A stretch of DNA of 64,000 bases from Streptomyces sp. HUAS YS2 (GTDB lineage: Bacteria > Actinomycetota > Actinomycetes > Streptomycetales > Streptomycetaceae). Shown piece after piece: positions 19,323-28,768 of the stretch. Under the pieces are notes generated by a model. The model was not told where the DNA came from. It saw only the letters and a program-made list of their open reading frames with translations, and ran no database searches. Each line of letters begins with the position of its first letter. Positions within the stretch are counted from its first letter, which is position 1. The stretch spans positions 1,984,001 through 2,048,000 of the forward strand of contig NZ_CP137573.1 of NCBI RefSeq assembly GCF_033343995.1, written 5' to 3'. Position numbers and translations under genes: made by a program.

Positions 19323-19763
19323 ATGGACGATCGCTCCCGCCCCGCCCCGCTGCGGCTCGAGCTTCCGCACGACACGGCTGCCGTCCCCCTCGCCCGCGCC
19401 CTGGTCCGCACCGCGCTCGCGGAGCACGACGCCGGCCCGGACGAGGACACGGCGGAGCTGCTCACCGCCGAACTGGTCGCCAACGCCGTCGAGCACACCG
19501 CGGGTTCCGGCCCCATCGAGCTGGTCGTGGAGCTCCTGGAGGTCGGCTGCCACGTCGAGGTGCACGACGCACAGCCGGTCCGGCCGGGCGAGCTGATCTG
19601 CCCGGATCCGGAGGACGAGCCCGACCCGTGGCTGGAGCACGGCCGCGGTCTGCTGCTGATCCGCGCGCTCAGCGAGGACTGCGGCCACCGGCCGACCGAC
19701 CGGGGCAAGGCGGTCTGGTTCCGCCTGCCGGGCATCCCGGCGCAGCGCCGCCAGATGGCCTGA
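19323..19763 (+). CDS. Anti-sigma-factor-type ATP-binding protein (RsbW/SpoIIAB-like HATPase)
   Basis: A 146-residue GHKL ATPase-domain protein of the type abundant in Streptomyces. The N-box is ELLTAELVANAVEHTAG and the G2-like glycine box is EHGRGLLLIRALSEDCG. The G1 Asp box appears as VEVHDAQPV. Such proteins are either anti-sigma kinases or stand-alone relatives. No sigma or anti-anti-sigma gene is adjacent, so the partner is unknown. ATG 19323 starts MDDRSRP; no strong ribosome site is visible. It converges on arcB. Confidence 0.83.
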   Translation: MDDRSRPAPLRLELPHDTAAVPLARALVRTALAEHDAGPDEDTAELLTAELVANAVEHTAGSGPIELVVELLEVGCHVEVHDAQPVRPGELICPDPEDEPDPWLEHGRGLLLIRALSEDCGHRPTDRGKAVWFRLPGIPAQRRQMA

Positions 19764-19810
19764 GCGGTCACGCGGCCGGACCGGCCGTGCGACCTGACTG
19801 GCTGTGCGGC

Positions 19811-19831
19811 CCGGCCGGCGAGAACGGCCGG
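19811..19831 (-). terminator. Hairpin terminator directly after arcB
   Basis: Perfect 7-bp CCGGCCG/CGGCCGG stem with a 7-nt loop, abutting the arcB stop codon; further GGCCGG repeats extend it. No U-tract, as is common in Streptomyces. Confidence 0.55.
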
Positions 19832-20842
19832 TTACGCGGCCGGGCCCGCCATCGTGGCGACCATGATCGCCTTGATCGTGTGCATGCGGTTCTCGGCCTC
19901 GTCGAAGACGACGGAGTGCGCGGACTCGAAGACCTCGTCCGTCACCTCCAGCTCCGCGAGCCCGTACCGCGCGTGGATGTCCCGGCCGACGGCCGTGCCG
20001 AGGTCGTGGAAGGCCGGCAGGCAGTGCAGGAACTTCACGTCCGCGTTGCCGGTGGCCCGCAGCACGTCCATGGTCACCGCGTACGGCGCGAGCGCCGCGA
20101 TCCGCTCGTCCCAGACCTCCTTGGGCTCGCCCATGGACACCCAGACGTCGGTGGCCACGAAGTCCGCGCCCCGCACGCCCTCCGCGACGTCCTCGGTCAG
20201 GGTGATCCGCGCCCCGCTGCCCTCGGCCAGCGCCCGAGCCTCGGCGACGATCTCCTCGGCCGGCCAGTACGCCTTCGGGGCCACGATCCGCACGTCCATG
20301 CCGAGCAGGGCGCCGGTGACCAGGTACGAGTTGCCCATGTTGAAGCGGGCGTCGCCCAGGTAGGCGAACGCCAGCTCCGTGAGGGGCTTGTCGGAGTGCT
20401 CGGTCATGGTGAGCACGTCGGCGAGCATCTGGGTGGGGTGCCAGTCGTCGGTGAGCCCGTTGAAGACCGGGACGCCGGCGTTCGCGGCCAGTTCCTCGAC
20501 GGCGGCCTGGCTGTCGCCCCGGTACTCGATGGCGTCGAACATCCGGCCGAGCACCCGGGCGGTGTCCTTCACCGACTCCTTGTGGCCCATCTGGGAGCCG
20601 GACGGGTCGAGGTAGGTGGTGGAGGCGCCCTGGTCGGCGGCGGCCACCTCGAAGGCGCACCGGGTGCGGGTCGAGGTCTTCTCGAAGATGAGCGCGATGT
20701 TCCGGCCGCGCAGCCGCTGGACCTCGGTGCCGGCCTTCTTGGCCGCCTTCAGCTCGGCGGCGAGCGCGATCAGGCCGCGGAACTCCTCGGCGGTGAAATC
20801 CAGCTCCTTGAGGAAGTGGCGGCCGATGAGGTCAGTGGCCAT
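19832..20842 (-). CDS. arcB: Ornithine carbamoyltransferase (probably catabolic, ArcB)
   Basis: A 336-residue cytoplasmic enzyme that interconverts citrulline + phosphate with ornithine + carbamoyl phosphate. The carbamoyl-phosphate site is STRTR (57-61) and the ornithine site HCLPAFHD. The [25 protein letters not shown] stretch is typical. The catabolic assignment comes from arcA lying 141 bp upstream on the same strand. ArgF cannot be excluded from sequence alone, but anabolic enzymes normally sit in the arg cluster. ATG 20842 is preceded by AGGAGTGCCCCC. No carbamate kinase gene is present here. Upstream is a short AT-rich stretch at about 20896-20908 that may hold the promoter. Confidence 0.9.
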   Translation of the reverse strand: MATDLIGRHFLKELDFTAEEFRGLIALAAELKAAKKAGTEVQRLRGRNIALIFEKTSTRTRCAFEVAAADQGASTTYLDPSGSQMGHKESVKDTARVLGRMFDAIEYRGDSQAAVEELAANAGVPVFNGLTDDWHPTQMLADVLTMTEHSDKPLTELAFAYLGDARFNMGNSYLVTGALLGMDVRIVAPKAYWPAEEIVAEARALAEGSGARITLTEDVAEGVRGADFVATDVWVSMGEPKEVWDERIAALAPYAVTMDVLRATGNADVKFLHCLPAFHDLGTAVGRDIHARYGLAELEVTDEVFESAHSVVFDEAENRMHTIKAIMVATMAGPAA

Positions 20843-20983
20843 GGGGGCACTCCTGGTTTCCGATGACGGGACCATGGAAGTCTATACGCGGTTCGGCATT
20901 TATATACAGCGAGCGCCCGGTGAGGTGGGCTACACCGGCCCCGCCCACCGCACCCGGCCCACCCACCTCACCGACCCCACCCA

Positions 20984-22216
20984 CTACACCGCGTCGCGCT
21001 CCACGGGGCAGCTCATGCAGCGCGGGCCGCCCCGGCCCCGGCCCAGCTCGCTGCCCGGGATCTCGATGACCTCGATGCCCTGCTTGCGCAGATGGGTGTT
21101 GGTGGTGACGTTCCGCTCGTACGCGACGACCACGCCCGGCTCCACCGCCAGCACGTTGCAGCCGTCGTCCCACTGCTCGCGCTCGGCGGCGTGCACGTCC
21201 TGCGTCGCGGTCAGCACCCGGATCTCGGTCAGCCCGAGCGCCGCCGCGATGGCGCTGTGCATCTGCTCCGGCGGGTGGTCGCTGACCTGGAGCGTCTGCC
21301 CGGCCGCGCCCGGCTCGATGGTGTACGAGCGGAGCATGCCGAGGCCCGCGTACTGGGTGAACGTGTCGGTGTCGACCATCGTCATCACCGTGTCCAGGTG
21401 CATGAAGGCCCGCCGCTTCGGCATGTCCAGCGCCACGATCGAGCGGGCCGACCCGGCCGCGAACATGCCGCGGGCAAGCATCTCGACGGCCTGCGGGGTG
21501 GTGCGCTCGCTCATCCCGATGAGCACGGCGCCGTTGCCGAGGACGAGGACGTCGCCGCCCTCGATCGTCGACGGGTAGTCCGCCTGGCCCTCCGACCAGT
21601 GATGGAAGGTGCCGGCCTCGGGGCCGGTGAACAGCGGGTGGTGCTTGTAGATCGCCTCGAAGTGGACCGTCTCGCGCCGCCGGGCGGGCAGCCGCATCGC
21701 GTTGATCGAGACGCCGTCGTAGATCCAGGCGGAGGTGTCACGGGTGAAGATGTGGTTCGGCAGCGGGCCGAGGAGGAAGTCGTCCAGGTCCATGACGTGG
21801 AAGCGGACCGAACTGGGCTCGCGGTGGGCGGCCAGGAACTCACGCTTCGTCATGCCGCCGATCAGGGCCTCGACGAGCTCGCCGGTGTCCATCGCGTCGA
21901 AGGCGGCGCGCAGGTGGTCCGTCGCGAGGGGGCCGTACTCCTTCTCGTCGAAGACCCGGTCGAGGACGAGCGCGCGGGCGGCGGGCAGCTCCAGGGTCTC
22001 GCGCAGCAGGTCGCCGAAGAGGTGCACGGCGACGCCGCGGTCGCGCAGCACGTCGGCGAATCCGTCGTGCTCCTGGCGCGCCCGGCGGACCCAGAGGACG
22101 TCGTCGAAGAGCAGGGCGTCCTTGTTGGTCGGGGTGAGTCGCTTCAGCTCCAGATCGGGACGGTGGAGGATGACGCGGCGCAGCCGCCCGGTCTCGGAGT
22201 CGACATGGAATCCCAT
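20984..22216 (-). CDS. arcA: Arginine deiminase
   Basis: A 410-residue enzyme converting arginine to citrulline and ammonia. All family motifs are visible: [32 protein letters not shown], and the catalytic Cys400 in [13 protein letters not shown] at the C-terminus. Length is normal. ATG 22216 starts [20 protein letters not shown], a standard start. With arcB downstream it forms the first two steps of the arginine deiminase pathway. arcC (carbamate kinase) and an arginine/ornithine antiporter are not in the window, so ATP yield would need genes elsewhere. Confidence 0.96.
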   Translation of the reverse strand: MGFHVDSETGRLRRVILHRPDLELKRLTPTNKDALLFDDVLWVRRARQEHDGFADVLRDRGVAVHLFGDLLRETLELPAARALVLDRVFDEKEYGPLATDHLRAAFDAMDTGELVEALIGGMTKREFLAAHREPSSVRFHVMDLDDFLLGPLPNHIFTRDTSAWIYDGVSINAMRLPARRRETVHFEAIYKHHPLFTGPEAGTFHHWSEGQADYPSTIEGGDVLVLGNGAVLIGMSERTTPQAVEMLARGMFAAGSARSIVALDMPKRRAFMHLDTVMTMVDTDTFTQYAGLGMLRSYTIEPGAAGQTLQVSDHPPEQMHSAIAAALGLTEIRVLTATQDVHAAEREQWDDGCNVLAVEPGVVVAYERNVTTNTHLRKQGIEVIEIPGSELGRGRGGPRCMSCPVERDAV

Positions 22217-22294
22217 GGAGCCATCCTGGCCGAGCCGGGCGGCGGACCGCTATCGGACCGCGATCAGAACGATGACGAGCAGGCATACGGACGT

Positions 22295-22321
22295 CGCCCC
22301 GGGGGAGCTCACCCCGGGGCG
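22295..22321 (-). terminator. Terminator of the hen1-pnkp operon
   Basis: Perfect 10-bp stem CGCCCCGGGG/CCCCGGGGCG with a 7-nt loop, 8 bp beyond the pnkp stop codon. Confidence 0.8.
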
Positions 22322-22328
22322 GACGGCC

Positions 22329-24905
22329 TCAGAGCCGCGGGTCGACCGGCTCCGATTCCAGCGCGAGGACGGCGAACACCGCTTCGTGGATCCGCCAGAG
22401 CGGCTCACCGGCGGCCAGCCGGTCGAGCGCTTCGAGTCCGAGCGCGTACTCGCGCAGGGCGAGCGAACGCTTGTGACCCAGCGAGCGGTTGCGCAGCCGC
22501 TCCAGGTTCTCCGGACGGGTGTACTCCGGTCCGTAGATGATCCGCAGGTACTCCCGGCCGCGTACCTTGACGCCCGGCTGGACGGGCCGGCCGTCGGGGC
22601 CGTGCACGAGCGTGTGCGCGGTCGGCGAGAGCGGCTTCACGACCATGCCCTCGCCTCCGGCCGCCGTCATCTCCAACCACCAGGCGACGCCGGCCCGCAC
22701 GGACGCCTCGTCGCCCGTCTCGACCACCAGCCGTCGGGTGCCCTGGAGCAGCCCGCTCGGGTCGCTGTCGACGATCCAGTCGATCCACCGGAGCTGCTGG
22801 TCGTGCGGCACGGCCGCCAGCGAGCGGCCCCGCGCGGCCAGGATCTGGAACGGCGCGAAGCGCACACCCTCGAGACCCTGCGTCGGCCAGCAGTACCGAC
22901 GGTACGCCTCGCTGAACGCCTCGGCGTCCACGGCCCGTTCGCGCTGCTTGGCGAGCAGCCCGTCCAGGCCGGCCACACCCCGGGCCGCCGCCTGCTCCAG
23001 CGCGCCGAGCGCGTCGGGGAAGACGGCTCGGGAGGCCGCACCCACGGCCGCGTACTGCGAGCGCAGCAGCCCGGCCGACTTCAGCGACCACGGCATCAGC
23101 TCGCCGTCGAACAGCAGCCAGTCCGTGTCGAGCTCGTCCCACAGCCCGACGGCGGTCACGGCCGCGCGCAGTCGCTCCAGGACCTGTTCGGTCGTCGCGA
23201 CATCGTCGAAGAACGGCCGGCCGGTACGGGTGTGCAGCGCGCCGGTCACCCCCTCGACCCCGAACCTCTCGCGGGCCGCGTCGGCGTCCTTGCAGACCAG
23301 CGCGACCGCCCGGGAGCCCATGTGCTTCTCCTCGCACACGACCCGCTCGACGCCGTCCGCCGCGTACTGCGCGAACGCCTCGGCGGGGTGCTCCAGGTAG
23401 CCCTCCTCCTTCGAGGTGGCCGTGGGCGCCATCGTCGGCGGGAGGTAGGCGAGCAGCCGGGGGTCGATCGCGAACCGGCTCATGACCTCCAGGGCCGCCG
23501 CCGCGTTCTCCTCGCGCACGCCGACGTTGCCGAGCAGCCCGGTCTCCACGACCCGGCGGCCGTGCACGTCGGCCAGGTCCAGCGGCCGGCCCTGGTGTCC
23601 GCCGGGCGCGTCGGTCCTGAGCGGCCGGGCCGGCTCGTACCAGACCTGCTCGGCGGGCACGTCGACGAGTTCGCGCTCCGGCCAGCGCAGCGCGGTCATC
23701 TTCCCGCCGAACACGGCGCCGGTGTCCAGGCAGATGGTGTTGTTGATCCAGCTGGTGTCCGGCACGGGTGTGTGGCCGTACACCACGGTCGCCCGGCCCC
23801 GGTACTCCTCCGCCCACGGGTAGCGCACCGGCAGGCCGAACTCGTCGGTCTCACCCGTGGTGTCCCCGTACAGGGCGTGCGAGCGGACCCGGCCGGAGGT
23901 GCGGCCGTGGTACTTCTCCGGCAGACCCGCGTGGCAGACCACCAACCGGCCCTCGTCGAGGACGTAGTGGCTGACCAGCCCGTCGATGAAGGTGCCGACC
24001 TCGGCGCGGAACTCCTCGCTCTCCCGGCCGAGCTGCTCGATGGTCTCGGCGAGTCCGTGGGTCTCCTGGACCTTGCGGCCCTTGAGCCAGCGGCCGAGCT
24101 TGTTCTCGTGGTTTCCGGGCACGCAGAGGGCGTCGCCGGCGGCCACCATGGACATCACGCGGCGCAGGACGCCGGGGCTGTCCGGTCCGCGGTCGACGAG
24201 ATCGCCGACGAACACGGCGGTACGGCCCTCGGGGTGGTGTCCGTCCACATAGCCGAGCTTCGCGAGCAGGGTCTCCAGCTCGGAGCGGCAGCCGTGGATG
24301 TCACCGACGATGTCGAACGGCCCCGTGAGGTGGCGCAGGTCGTTGTACCGCTTCTCCAGGACGACCTGGGCGGACTCCGCCTCCTCGACGGTGCGCAGCA
24401 CGTGCACCTTGCGGAAGCCCTCGCGCTCCAGTCCGCGCAGGGAGCGGTGCAGCTCGCGACGGTGGCGCTGCACGACCTGGCGGGGCAGGTGGGCCCGGTC
24501 GGGCCGGACCGCGTTGCGCTCCACGCACACGGACTCGGGCATGTCGAGCACGATGGCGATCGGCAGCACGTCGTGCTCGCGGGCGAGCTGGACGAGCTGC
24601 CGGCGGGCCTCCTTCTGCACGCTGGTGGCGTCGACGACGGTCAGCCGGCCGGCCGCGAGCCGCTTGCCGGCGATGTAGTGCAGGACGTCGAAGGCGTCAC
24701 GGCTGGCGCTCTGGTCGTTCTCGTCGTCGGCGACGAGCCCGCGGCAGAAGTCGGAGGAGATCACCTCGGTGGGCTTGAAGTGCTTGCGGGCGAAGGTCGA
24801 CTTGCCGGATCCGCTGGCGCCGACGAGCACGACGAGGGACAGGTCGGTGACGGGCAGGGTGCGAACGGCGGTGCTGGTGCTTGTGCTGGTGTCGTCGCTG
24901 GTCAT
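22329..24905 (-). CDS. pnkp: Bacterial polynucleotide kinase-phosphatase-ligase Pnkp
   Basis: An 858-residue end-healing and sealing enzyme of the Pnkp/Hen1 RNA-repair system. Three modules are readable. Residues about 20-180: 5'-OH kinase with P-loop GASGSGKST (29-37). Residues about 195-395: metallophosphatase with GDIHGC (201-206), GDLVDRG (234-240), GNHEN (264-268) and a later YGHTP. Residues about 480-858: ligase-adenylyltransferase with nucleotidyl Lys527 in EEKHMGSR and LLFDGELMPW. Length agrees with Clostridium thermocellum Pnkp (about 870). ATG 24905 overlaps the hen1 stop by 4 nt. In this family the ligase domain depends on Hen1 for sealing, which fits the coupling. Confidence 0.95.
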   Translation of the reverse strand: MTSDDTSTSTSTAVRTLPVTDLSLVVLVGASGSGKSTFARKHFKPTEVISSDFCRGLVADDENDQSASRDAFDVLHYIAGKRLAAGRLTVVDATSVQKEARRQLVQLAREHDVLPIAIVLDMPESVCVERNAVRPDRAHLPRQVVQRHRRELHRSLRGLEREGFRKVHVLRTVEEAESAQVVLEKRYNDLRHLTGPFDIVGDIHGCRSELETLLAKLGYVDGHHPEGRTAVFVGDLVDRGPDSPGVLRRVMSMVAAGDALCVPGNHENKLGRWLKGRKVQETHGLAETIEQLGRESEEFRAEVGTFIDGLVSHYVLDEGRLVVCHAGLPEKYHGRTSGRVRSHALYGDTTGETDEFGLPVRYPWAEEYRGRATVVYGHTPVPDTSWINNTICLDTGAVFGGKMTALRWPERELVDVPAEQVWYEPARPLRTDAPGGHQGRPLDLADVHGRRVVETGLLGNVGVREENAAAALEVMSRFAIDPRLLAYLPPTMAPTATSKEEGYLEHPAEAFAQYAADGVERVVCEEKHMGSRAVALVCKDADAARERFGVEGVTGALHTRTGRPFFDDVATTEQVLERLRAAVTAVGLWDELDTDWLLFDGELMPWSLKSAGLLRSQYAAVGAASRAVFPDALGALEQAAARGVAGLDGLLAKQRERAVDAEAFSEAYRRYCWPTQGLEGVRFAPFQILAARGRSLAAVPHDQQLRWIDWIVDSDPSGLLQGTRRLVVETGDEASVRAGVAWWLEMTAAGGEGMVVKPLSPTAHTLVHGPDGRPVQPGVKVRGREYLRIIYGPEYTRPENLERLRNRSLGHKRSLALREYALGLEALDRLAAGEPLWRIHEAVFAVLALESEPVDPRL

Positions 24906-26371
24906 GCGGCCTGTTCCTCCTTCTCGGTGGTGGTGTTCTGTGTGAAGACGGCCATCTGGGTCGGCGGGCCGACCTCGGGGTCGTCCGGACCGACGGGGGT
25001 GAACTCGACGGCGTAGCCGTACTGTTCGGCGACGCGCGCGGCCCAGGCGCGGAACTCCCCGCGGGTCCACTCGAAGCGGTGGTCGCCGTGCCGGACGTGT
25101 CCGGCGGGCAACGACTCCCAGCGCACGTTGTACTCGACGTTCGGCGTCGTCACGAGCACCGTGCGGGGCCGCGCCGACCCGAACACGGCGTACTCCAGGG
25201 CGGGCAGCCGCGGCAGGTCGACGTGCTCGATCACCTCGCTGAGCACGGCCGCGTCGTAGCCGGTGAGCCGCTTGTCCGTGTACGCGAGCGAGCCCTGCAT
25301 CAGCTTCACCCGCCCGGCCTGCCGCTCGCCCATCCGCTCGAGACGCAGCCGGCGCGCGGCGATGCCGAGCGCCCGGGCGGACACGTCGAGGCCGACGATC
25401 TCGGTGAACCGCACGTCCTTCAGCAGCGCCTGCACCAACTGGCCCTGTCCGCAACCGAGATCGAGCACCCGGCCCGCGTCGGCGGCCCGCAGCGCGGCCA
25501 GGATCGCGTCCCGGCGCTGCTCGGCGAGCGGCACCGGCTTCTCTTCCGTGTCGGTGGTCTCGTCGACGGCGTTGTCGACGTCCTCGACCTCCAGGTCGTC
25601 GGCCTCGGCGAGCCGGACCAGTTCCAGTCGTTCCATCGCCTGCCGGGTCAGGCCCCAGCGCCGCGACAGATAGCGGCTGGTGATCAGCTTCTGCTCGGGG
25701 TGGTCGGCCAGCCAGCCGTCGCCGGCCCGCAGCAGCTTGTCCACCTCGTCGGGTGCGACCCAGTAGTGCTTGGCGTCGTCGAGCACCGGCAGCAGCACGT
25801 ACAGCTGGCGCAGCGCCTCGGAGAGCCTCAACTCCCCTTCGAGGACGAGCCGGACGTACCGCGAGTCCCCCCACTCGGGGAACGCGCTGTCCAGCACCAC
25901 CGGGTCGGCCGTGACCGTGCTCCAGCCCAGCGGCTCGAACAGCCGCCGCACCAGCTCCACCCCGCCGCGTGCCGGCAGCGCGGGCACCTCGATCCGCAGC
26001 GGCATCGGCTCCGCGGCACGCTCCGGCCGCAGCTCGCACACCCCGCGCAGCGCGGTCTTGAAGACCGTGCTCAGCGCGACGGCCAGCAGCGACGAGGCGG
26101 CGTAGGGCCGGTCGTTCACGTACTGCGCGAGCGCCGCGTCCGGGGCGCCGCCCCGTCCCTTGCCCCGCCCGGCGCGGACCAGCGCCGCCGGGTCGACCTC
26201 CAGGAGCAGCGCGGCCGTGCACCGCTCCGCCGTCGCCTCGGGATACAGCACATGCGCCGCGCCGTGCGCGGTCGAGAACCGCTGGGCCTTGTCGGGATGC
26301 TTGTGCAGCAGGAAGCCGAGGTCGGTCGCGGGCCGCTCAGGGGTACCGGTGGTACTGATCGTCAGGAACAC
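24902..26371 (-). CDS. hen1: Hen1, 3'-terminal RNA ribose 2'-O-methyltransferase
   Basis: A 489-residue partner of Pnkp that 2'-O-methylates the broken 3' end before sealing, so that the repaired RNA resists re-cutting. The N-terminal half is the ligase-activating domain. The C-terminal methyltransferase has SAM motif GRVLDLGCGQGQLV and the metal-site sequence SEVIEHVDL, with a later HRFEWTRGEFRAWA. GTG 26371 gives MFLTISTTGTPERPATDLGFLLHKHP, a standard Hen1 start. An acidic linker (DDLEVEDVDNAVDETTDTEE) separates the two halves. It is first in the hen1-pnkp operon. No toxin or nuclease gene is adjacent. Confidence 0.95.
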   Translation of the reverse strand: MFLTISTTGTPERPATDLGFLLHKHPDKAQRFSTAHGAAHVLYPEATAERCTAALLLEVDPAALVRAGRGKGRGGAPDAALAQYVNDRPYAASSLLAVALSTVFKTALRGVCELRPERAAEPMPLRIEVPALPARGGVELVRRLFEPLGWSTVTADPVVLDSAFPEWGDSRYVRLVLEGELRLSEALRQLYVLLPVLDDAKHYWVAPDEVDKLLRAGDGWLADHPEQKLITSRYLSRRWGLTRQAMERLELVRLAEADDLEVEDVDNAVDETTDTEEKPVPLAEQRRDAILAALRAADAGRVLDLGCGQGQLVQALLKDVRFTEIVGLDVSARALGIAARRLRLERMGERQAGRVKLMQGSLAYTDKRLTGYDAAVLSEVIEHVDLPRLPALEYAVFGSARPRTVLVTTPNVEYNVRWESLPAGHVRHGDHRFEWTRGEFRAWAARVAEQYGYAVEFTPVGPDDPEVGPPTQMAVFTQNTTTEKEEQAA

Positions 26372-26545
26372 ACATCCGAGTATTGCCCTCGGCTCCGGCC
26401 ACGACCAGGCATTTTCGGTGCCTTCAGTTCGCGGCGCGGGCGGGTTCCCGGCGCGCCGCCGAGCGCGCCGAGGACGAGTCGGCGCGGCAGGGTGCGCGCT
26501 GCCGTGGAAACCTACCGGGAAGCGGCCGAGCAACTGCGCGCCGAC

Positions 26546-26635
26546 GGCACGAGCGAAGACCGAGGCACGAGCGAAGACCGAGGCACGAGCGTCGACCGGG
26601 GTACGAGCGAAGACTGAGGCACGAGCGACGACCGA
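26546..26635. repeat. Five tandem 18-bp repeats between hen1 and mmuM
   Basis: Five consecutive units of consensus GGCACGAGCGAAGACCGA; units 3, 4 and 5 carry a few substitutions. The array lies in the 273-bp gap upstream of hen1 and immediately behind the mmuM stop. In one plus-strand frame it would read (GTSEDR)n, at the end of a possible 41-residue peptide from GTG 26492 to 26617. I do not trust that peptide: it has no clear ribosome site or relatives that I know. Confidence 0.7.
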
Positions 26636-26644
26636 GGCGGGGTT

Positions 26645-27565
26645 CTAGCCCGCCTCCTCGCCCTCACTGCTCAGCGCGGCGGCCAGGGCCGCGATGCGGT
26701 CCGGGCCGACGCGGCAGCAGCCGCCGATCAGCCGGGCCCCGGCCGCCCGCCACTCCCCCGCCAGGGACGGGTCGAACGTCCCCGCGCCCTGCCAGGCGCG
26801 CGCCCGCGCGTCCCACTCCTCCCCACTGTTCGGATAGACGACGACCGGCTTCCCGGTCGCGCCCGCCGCGATCTCCACGGCCGGTCCGACGTCCGCCGGC
26901 TCGCAGCAGTTCACCCCGACCGCGATCACGTCCCCCGTCCCCGCGGCAAGCACGAACGCCTCCGCGAGGTCCTGGCCCGCCCGCGTCCGCCCGCCCGCGA
27001 CGGTGTACGTCAGCCACACCGGCACCCCGCACCCCGCCACGGCCCGCAGCAGCGCCTCCGCCTCGTCGGTGTCCGGCACCGTCTCCAGCGCCAGCACGTC
27101 CGGCCCCGCCGCGGCGAGCGCCTCGATCCTCGGCCGGTGGAACCGCTCCAGCTCCCGCACGGTCAGCCCGTACCGGCCCCGGTACTCGGCGCCGTCCGCG
27201 AGCATCGCCCCGTACGGCCCCACCGACCCGGCCACCCACACCTCGCCGGCGGCCCGGTCGGCCGCCGCCCGGGCCAGCTCCACGCTCCGCCCGAGCAGCC
27301 GGGCCGCCTCGGCCCGGCCGATCCCCCGGTGCGCGAAGCCCTCGAAGGTCGCCTGGTAGCTGGAGGTGATCAGCACCCGGGCACCTGCCCGCGCATAGGC
27401 GGTGTGCGCCGCCTCGATCTGCTCGGGCCCGTCGGCCAGCAGCCGCGCCGACCACAGCTCGTCGGAGAGGTCGCAGCCCTGGGCCTCCAGTTGGTTGGAG
27501 AGCCCGCCGTCGAGGACGAGGACCTCCTCGGCGAGCGCGTCGGCCAATGCGCGGACAGGTCGCAT
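26645..27565 (-). CDS. mmuM: Homocysteine S-methyltransferase (MmuM-type)
   Basis: A 306-residue zinc enzyme that makes methionine from homocysteine and S-methylmethionine (or SAM). The zinc ligands are in GVNCCEP (near residue 220) and IGGCCRVGPDRI close to the C-terminus. The N-terminal VLVLDGGLSNQLEAQG and ITSSYQATFEGF are family signatures. Length is normal. It follows the LLM oxidoreductase gene by 4 nt, so both are in one operon. Behind it lie five 18-bp tandem repeats. Confidence 0.92.
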   Translation of the reverse strand: MRPVRALADALAEEVLVLDGGLSNQLEAQGCDLSDELWSARLLADGPEQIEAAHTAYARAGARVLITSSYQATFEGFAHRGIGRAEAARLLGRSVELARAAADRAAGEVWVAGSVGPYGAMLADGAEYRGRYGLTVRELERFHRPRIEALAAAGPDVLALETVPDTDEAEALLRAVAGCGVPVWLTYTVAGGRTRAGQDLAEAFVLAAGTGDVIAVGVNCCEPADVGPAVEIAAGATGKPVVVYPNSGEEWDARARAWQGAGTFDPSLAGEWRAAGARLIGGCCRVGPDRIAALAAALSSEGEEAG

Positions 27566-27569
27566 CGGC

Positions 27570-28493
27570 TCAGCCCAACTGCGACTGGACCTGGGCGGAG
27601 ATCAGTTCCAGGTGATCCAGGTCCGCCAGGTCCAGCACCTGGAGGTAGATCCGGGAGGAGCCGATCGCGCCGTAGCGGCCGATCTTGTCCACCACCTCGG
27701 CGGGCGTGCCCGCCAGCCCGTTGGCCTTCAGTTCCTCCACCTCGCGTCCGATGGCGGCGGCCCGGCGGGCCACCTCCGCGTCGTTCTTGCCGACGCAGAC
27801 GACCAGGGCGTTGGAGTACACCAGGTCGTCCGCGGCGCGGCCCGCGGCCTGCGCAGCGGCCCGGACCCGGCCGAACTGCCGCTCGCTCTCCTCGATCGAG
27901 CCGAAGGGGATGTTGAACTCGTCGGCGTACCGCGCGGCGAGCCGCGGCGTGCGGCTGGCGCCGTGCCCGCCGATGAGCACCGGGACCTTCGCCTGCGCCG
28001 GCTTGGGCAGCGCCGGCGAGTCGGTGAGCCGGTAGAACTCGCCCTCGTACGAGAACGTCTTGCCGACCTCGGTCTCCCACAGTCCGGTGACGATCGCCAG
28101 CTGCTCCTCCAGCCGGCCGAACTTCTCCTTCGGGAACGGGATGCCGTACGCCTTGTGCTCCTCCTCGAACCAGCCCGCGCCCAGTCCCAGTTCGATGCGC
28201 CCGCCGGACATCCGGTCCACCTGCGCGACCTGGATCGCCAAGACGCCGGGGAGCCGGAACGTGCCGGCGGTCATCAGCGTGCCGAGCCGGATCCGCTTGG
28301 TCTCCCGCGCCAGTCCGGCGAGGGTGATCCAGGCGTCGGTGGGCCCGGGCAGCCCGTCGGCGGCACCCATCCGCAGATAGTGGTCGGACCGGAAGAAGGC
28401 GTCGAATCCGAGGTCCTCGGTGGCCTTGGCGACGGTGAGCAGGGTGTCGTAGTCCGCACCCTGCTGGGGCTCGGTGAAGATTCGAAGATCCAT
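27570..28493 (-). CDS. LLM-class F420-dependent oxidoreductase
   Basis: A 307-residue luciferase-like barrel protein. The N-terminus MDLRIFTEPQQGADYDTLLTVAKATEDLGFDAFFRSDHYL and the VDRMSGGRIELGLGAGWFEEEHKAYG block are typical of the F420-binding branch. VLIGGHGASRTPRLAARYADEFN marks the cofactor-phosphate loop. The substrate is unknown. ATG 28493 is used; a longer frame to 28508 adds MQDGG. It is upstream of mmuM with a 4-nt gap and diverges from a 74-residue protein gene across 275 bp. Confidence 0.9.
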   Translation of the reverse strand: MDLRIFTEPQQGADYDTLLTVAKATEDLGFDAFFRSDHYLRMGAADGLPGPTDAWITLAGLARETKRIRLGTLMTAGTFRLPGVLAIQVAQVDRMSGGRIELGLGAGWFEEEHKAYGIPFPKEKFGRLEEQLAIVTGLWETEVGKTFSYEGEFYRLTDSPALPKPAQAKVPVLIGGHGASRTPRLAARYADEFNIPFGSIEESERQFGRVRAAAQAAGRAADDLVYSNALVVCVGKNDAEVARRAAAIGREVEELKANGLAGTPAEVVDKIGRYGAIGSSRIYLQVLDLADLDHLELISAQVQSQLG

Positions 28494-28768
28494 GCCTCCA
28501 TCCTGCACGCGTCCGGCGTGCGCTGCCGCCGCGTCGCCGCGTGCGCGTCAACCTCTCCGTCAGCCGCCTGCCCGGCCCGGCTCGGTCGGGTGAATATCCG
28601 ACCACCTGGCGGGGCGCGTCCGGCCGGGCCAGTGACCCTCCGCATCCGCCCGTCGTTGGCTCGGGCGGAGCCGGACCGCCCGGCCCGCGTGCCGGCGGCC
28701 ACTGCCGGTGCGTCGTTCTCTCGTGTGGCCTTCCCGCTGGTGGGAGGGCCTGGGCCGAGGAGGCCGCC

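Noticed and set aside
20879..20910. ARG box (ArgR site) upstream of arcB
   Set aside because: The AT-rich stretch has no convincing pair of half-sites; it was kept only as a possible promoter.
21735..25016. Long plus-strand open frame opposite arcA and pnkp
   Set aside because: No family features, and it is antisense to genes with intact catalytic motifs.
26492..26617. A 41-residue plus-strand peptide ending in GTSEDR repeats
   Set aside because: No ribosome site, no recognisable relatives, and the repeat array alone explains the open frame.
26546..26635. CRISPR array
   Set aside because: The 18-bp units are contiguous, with no spacers.
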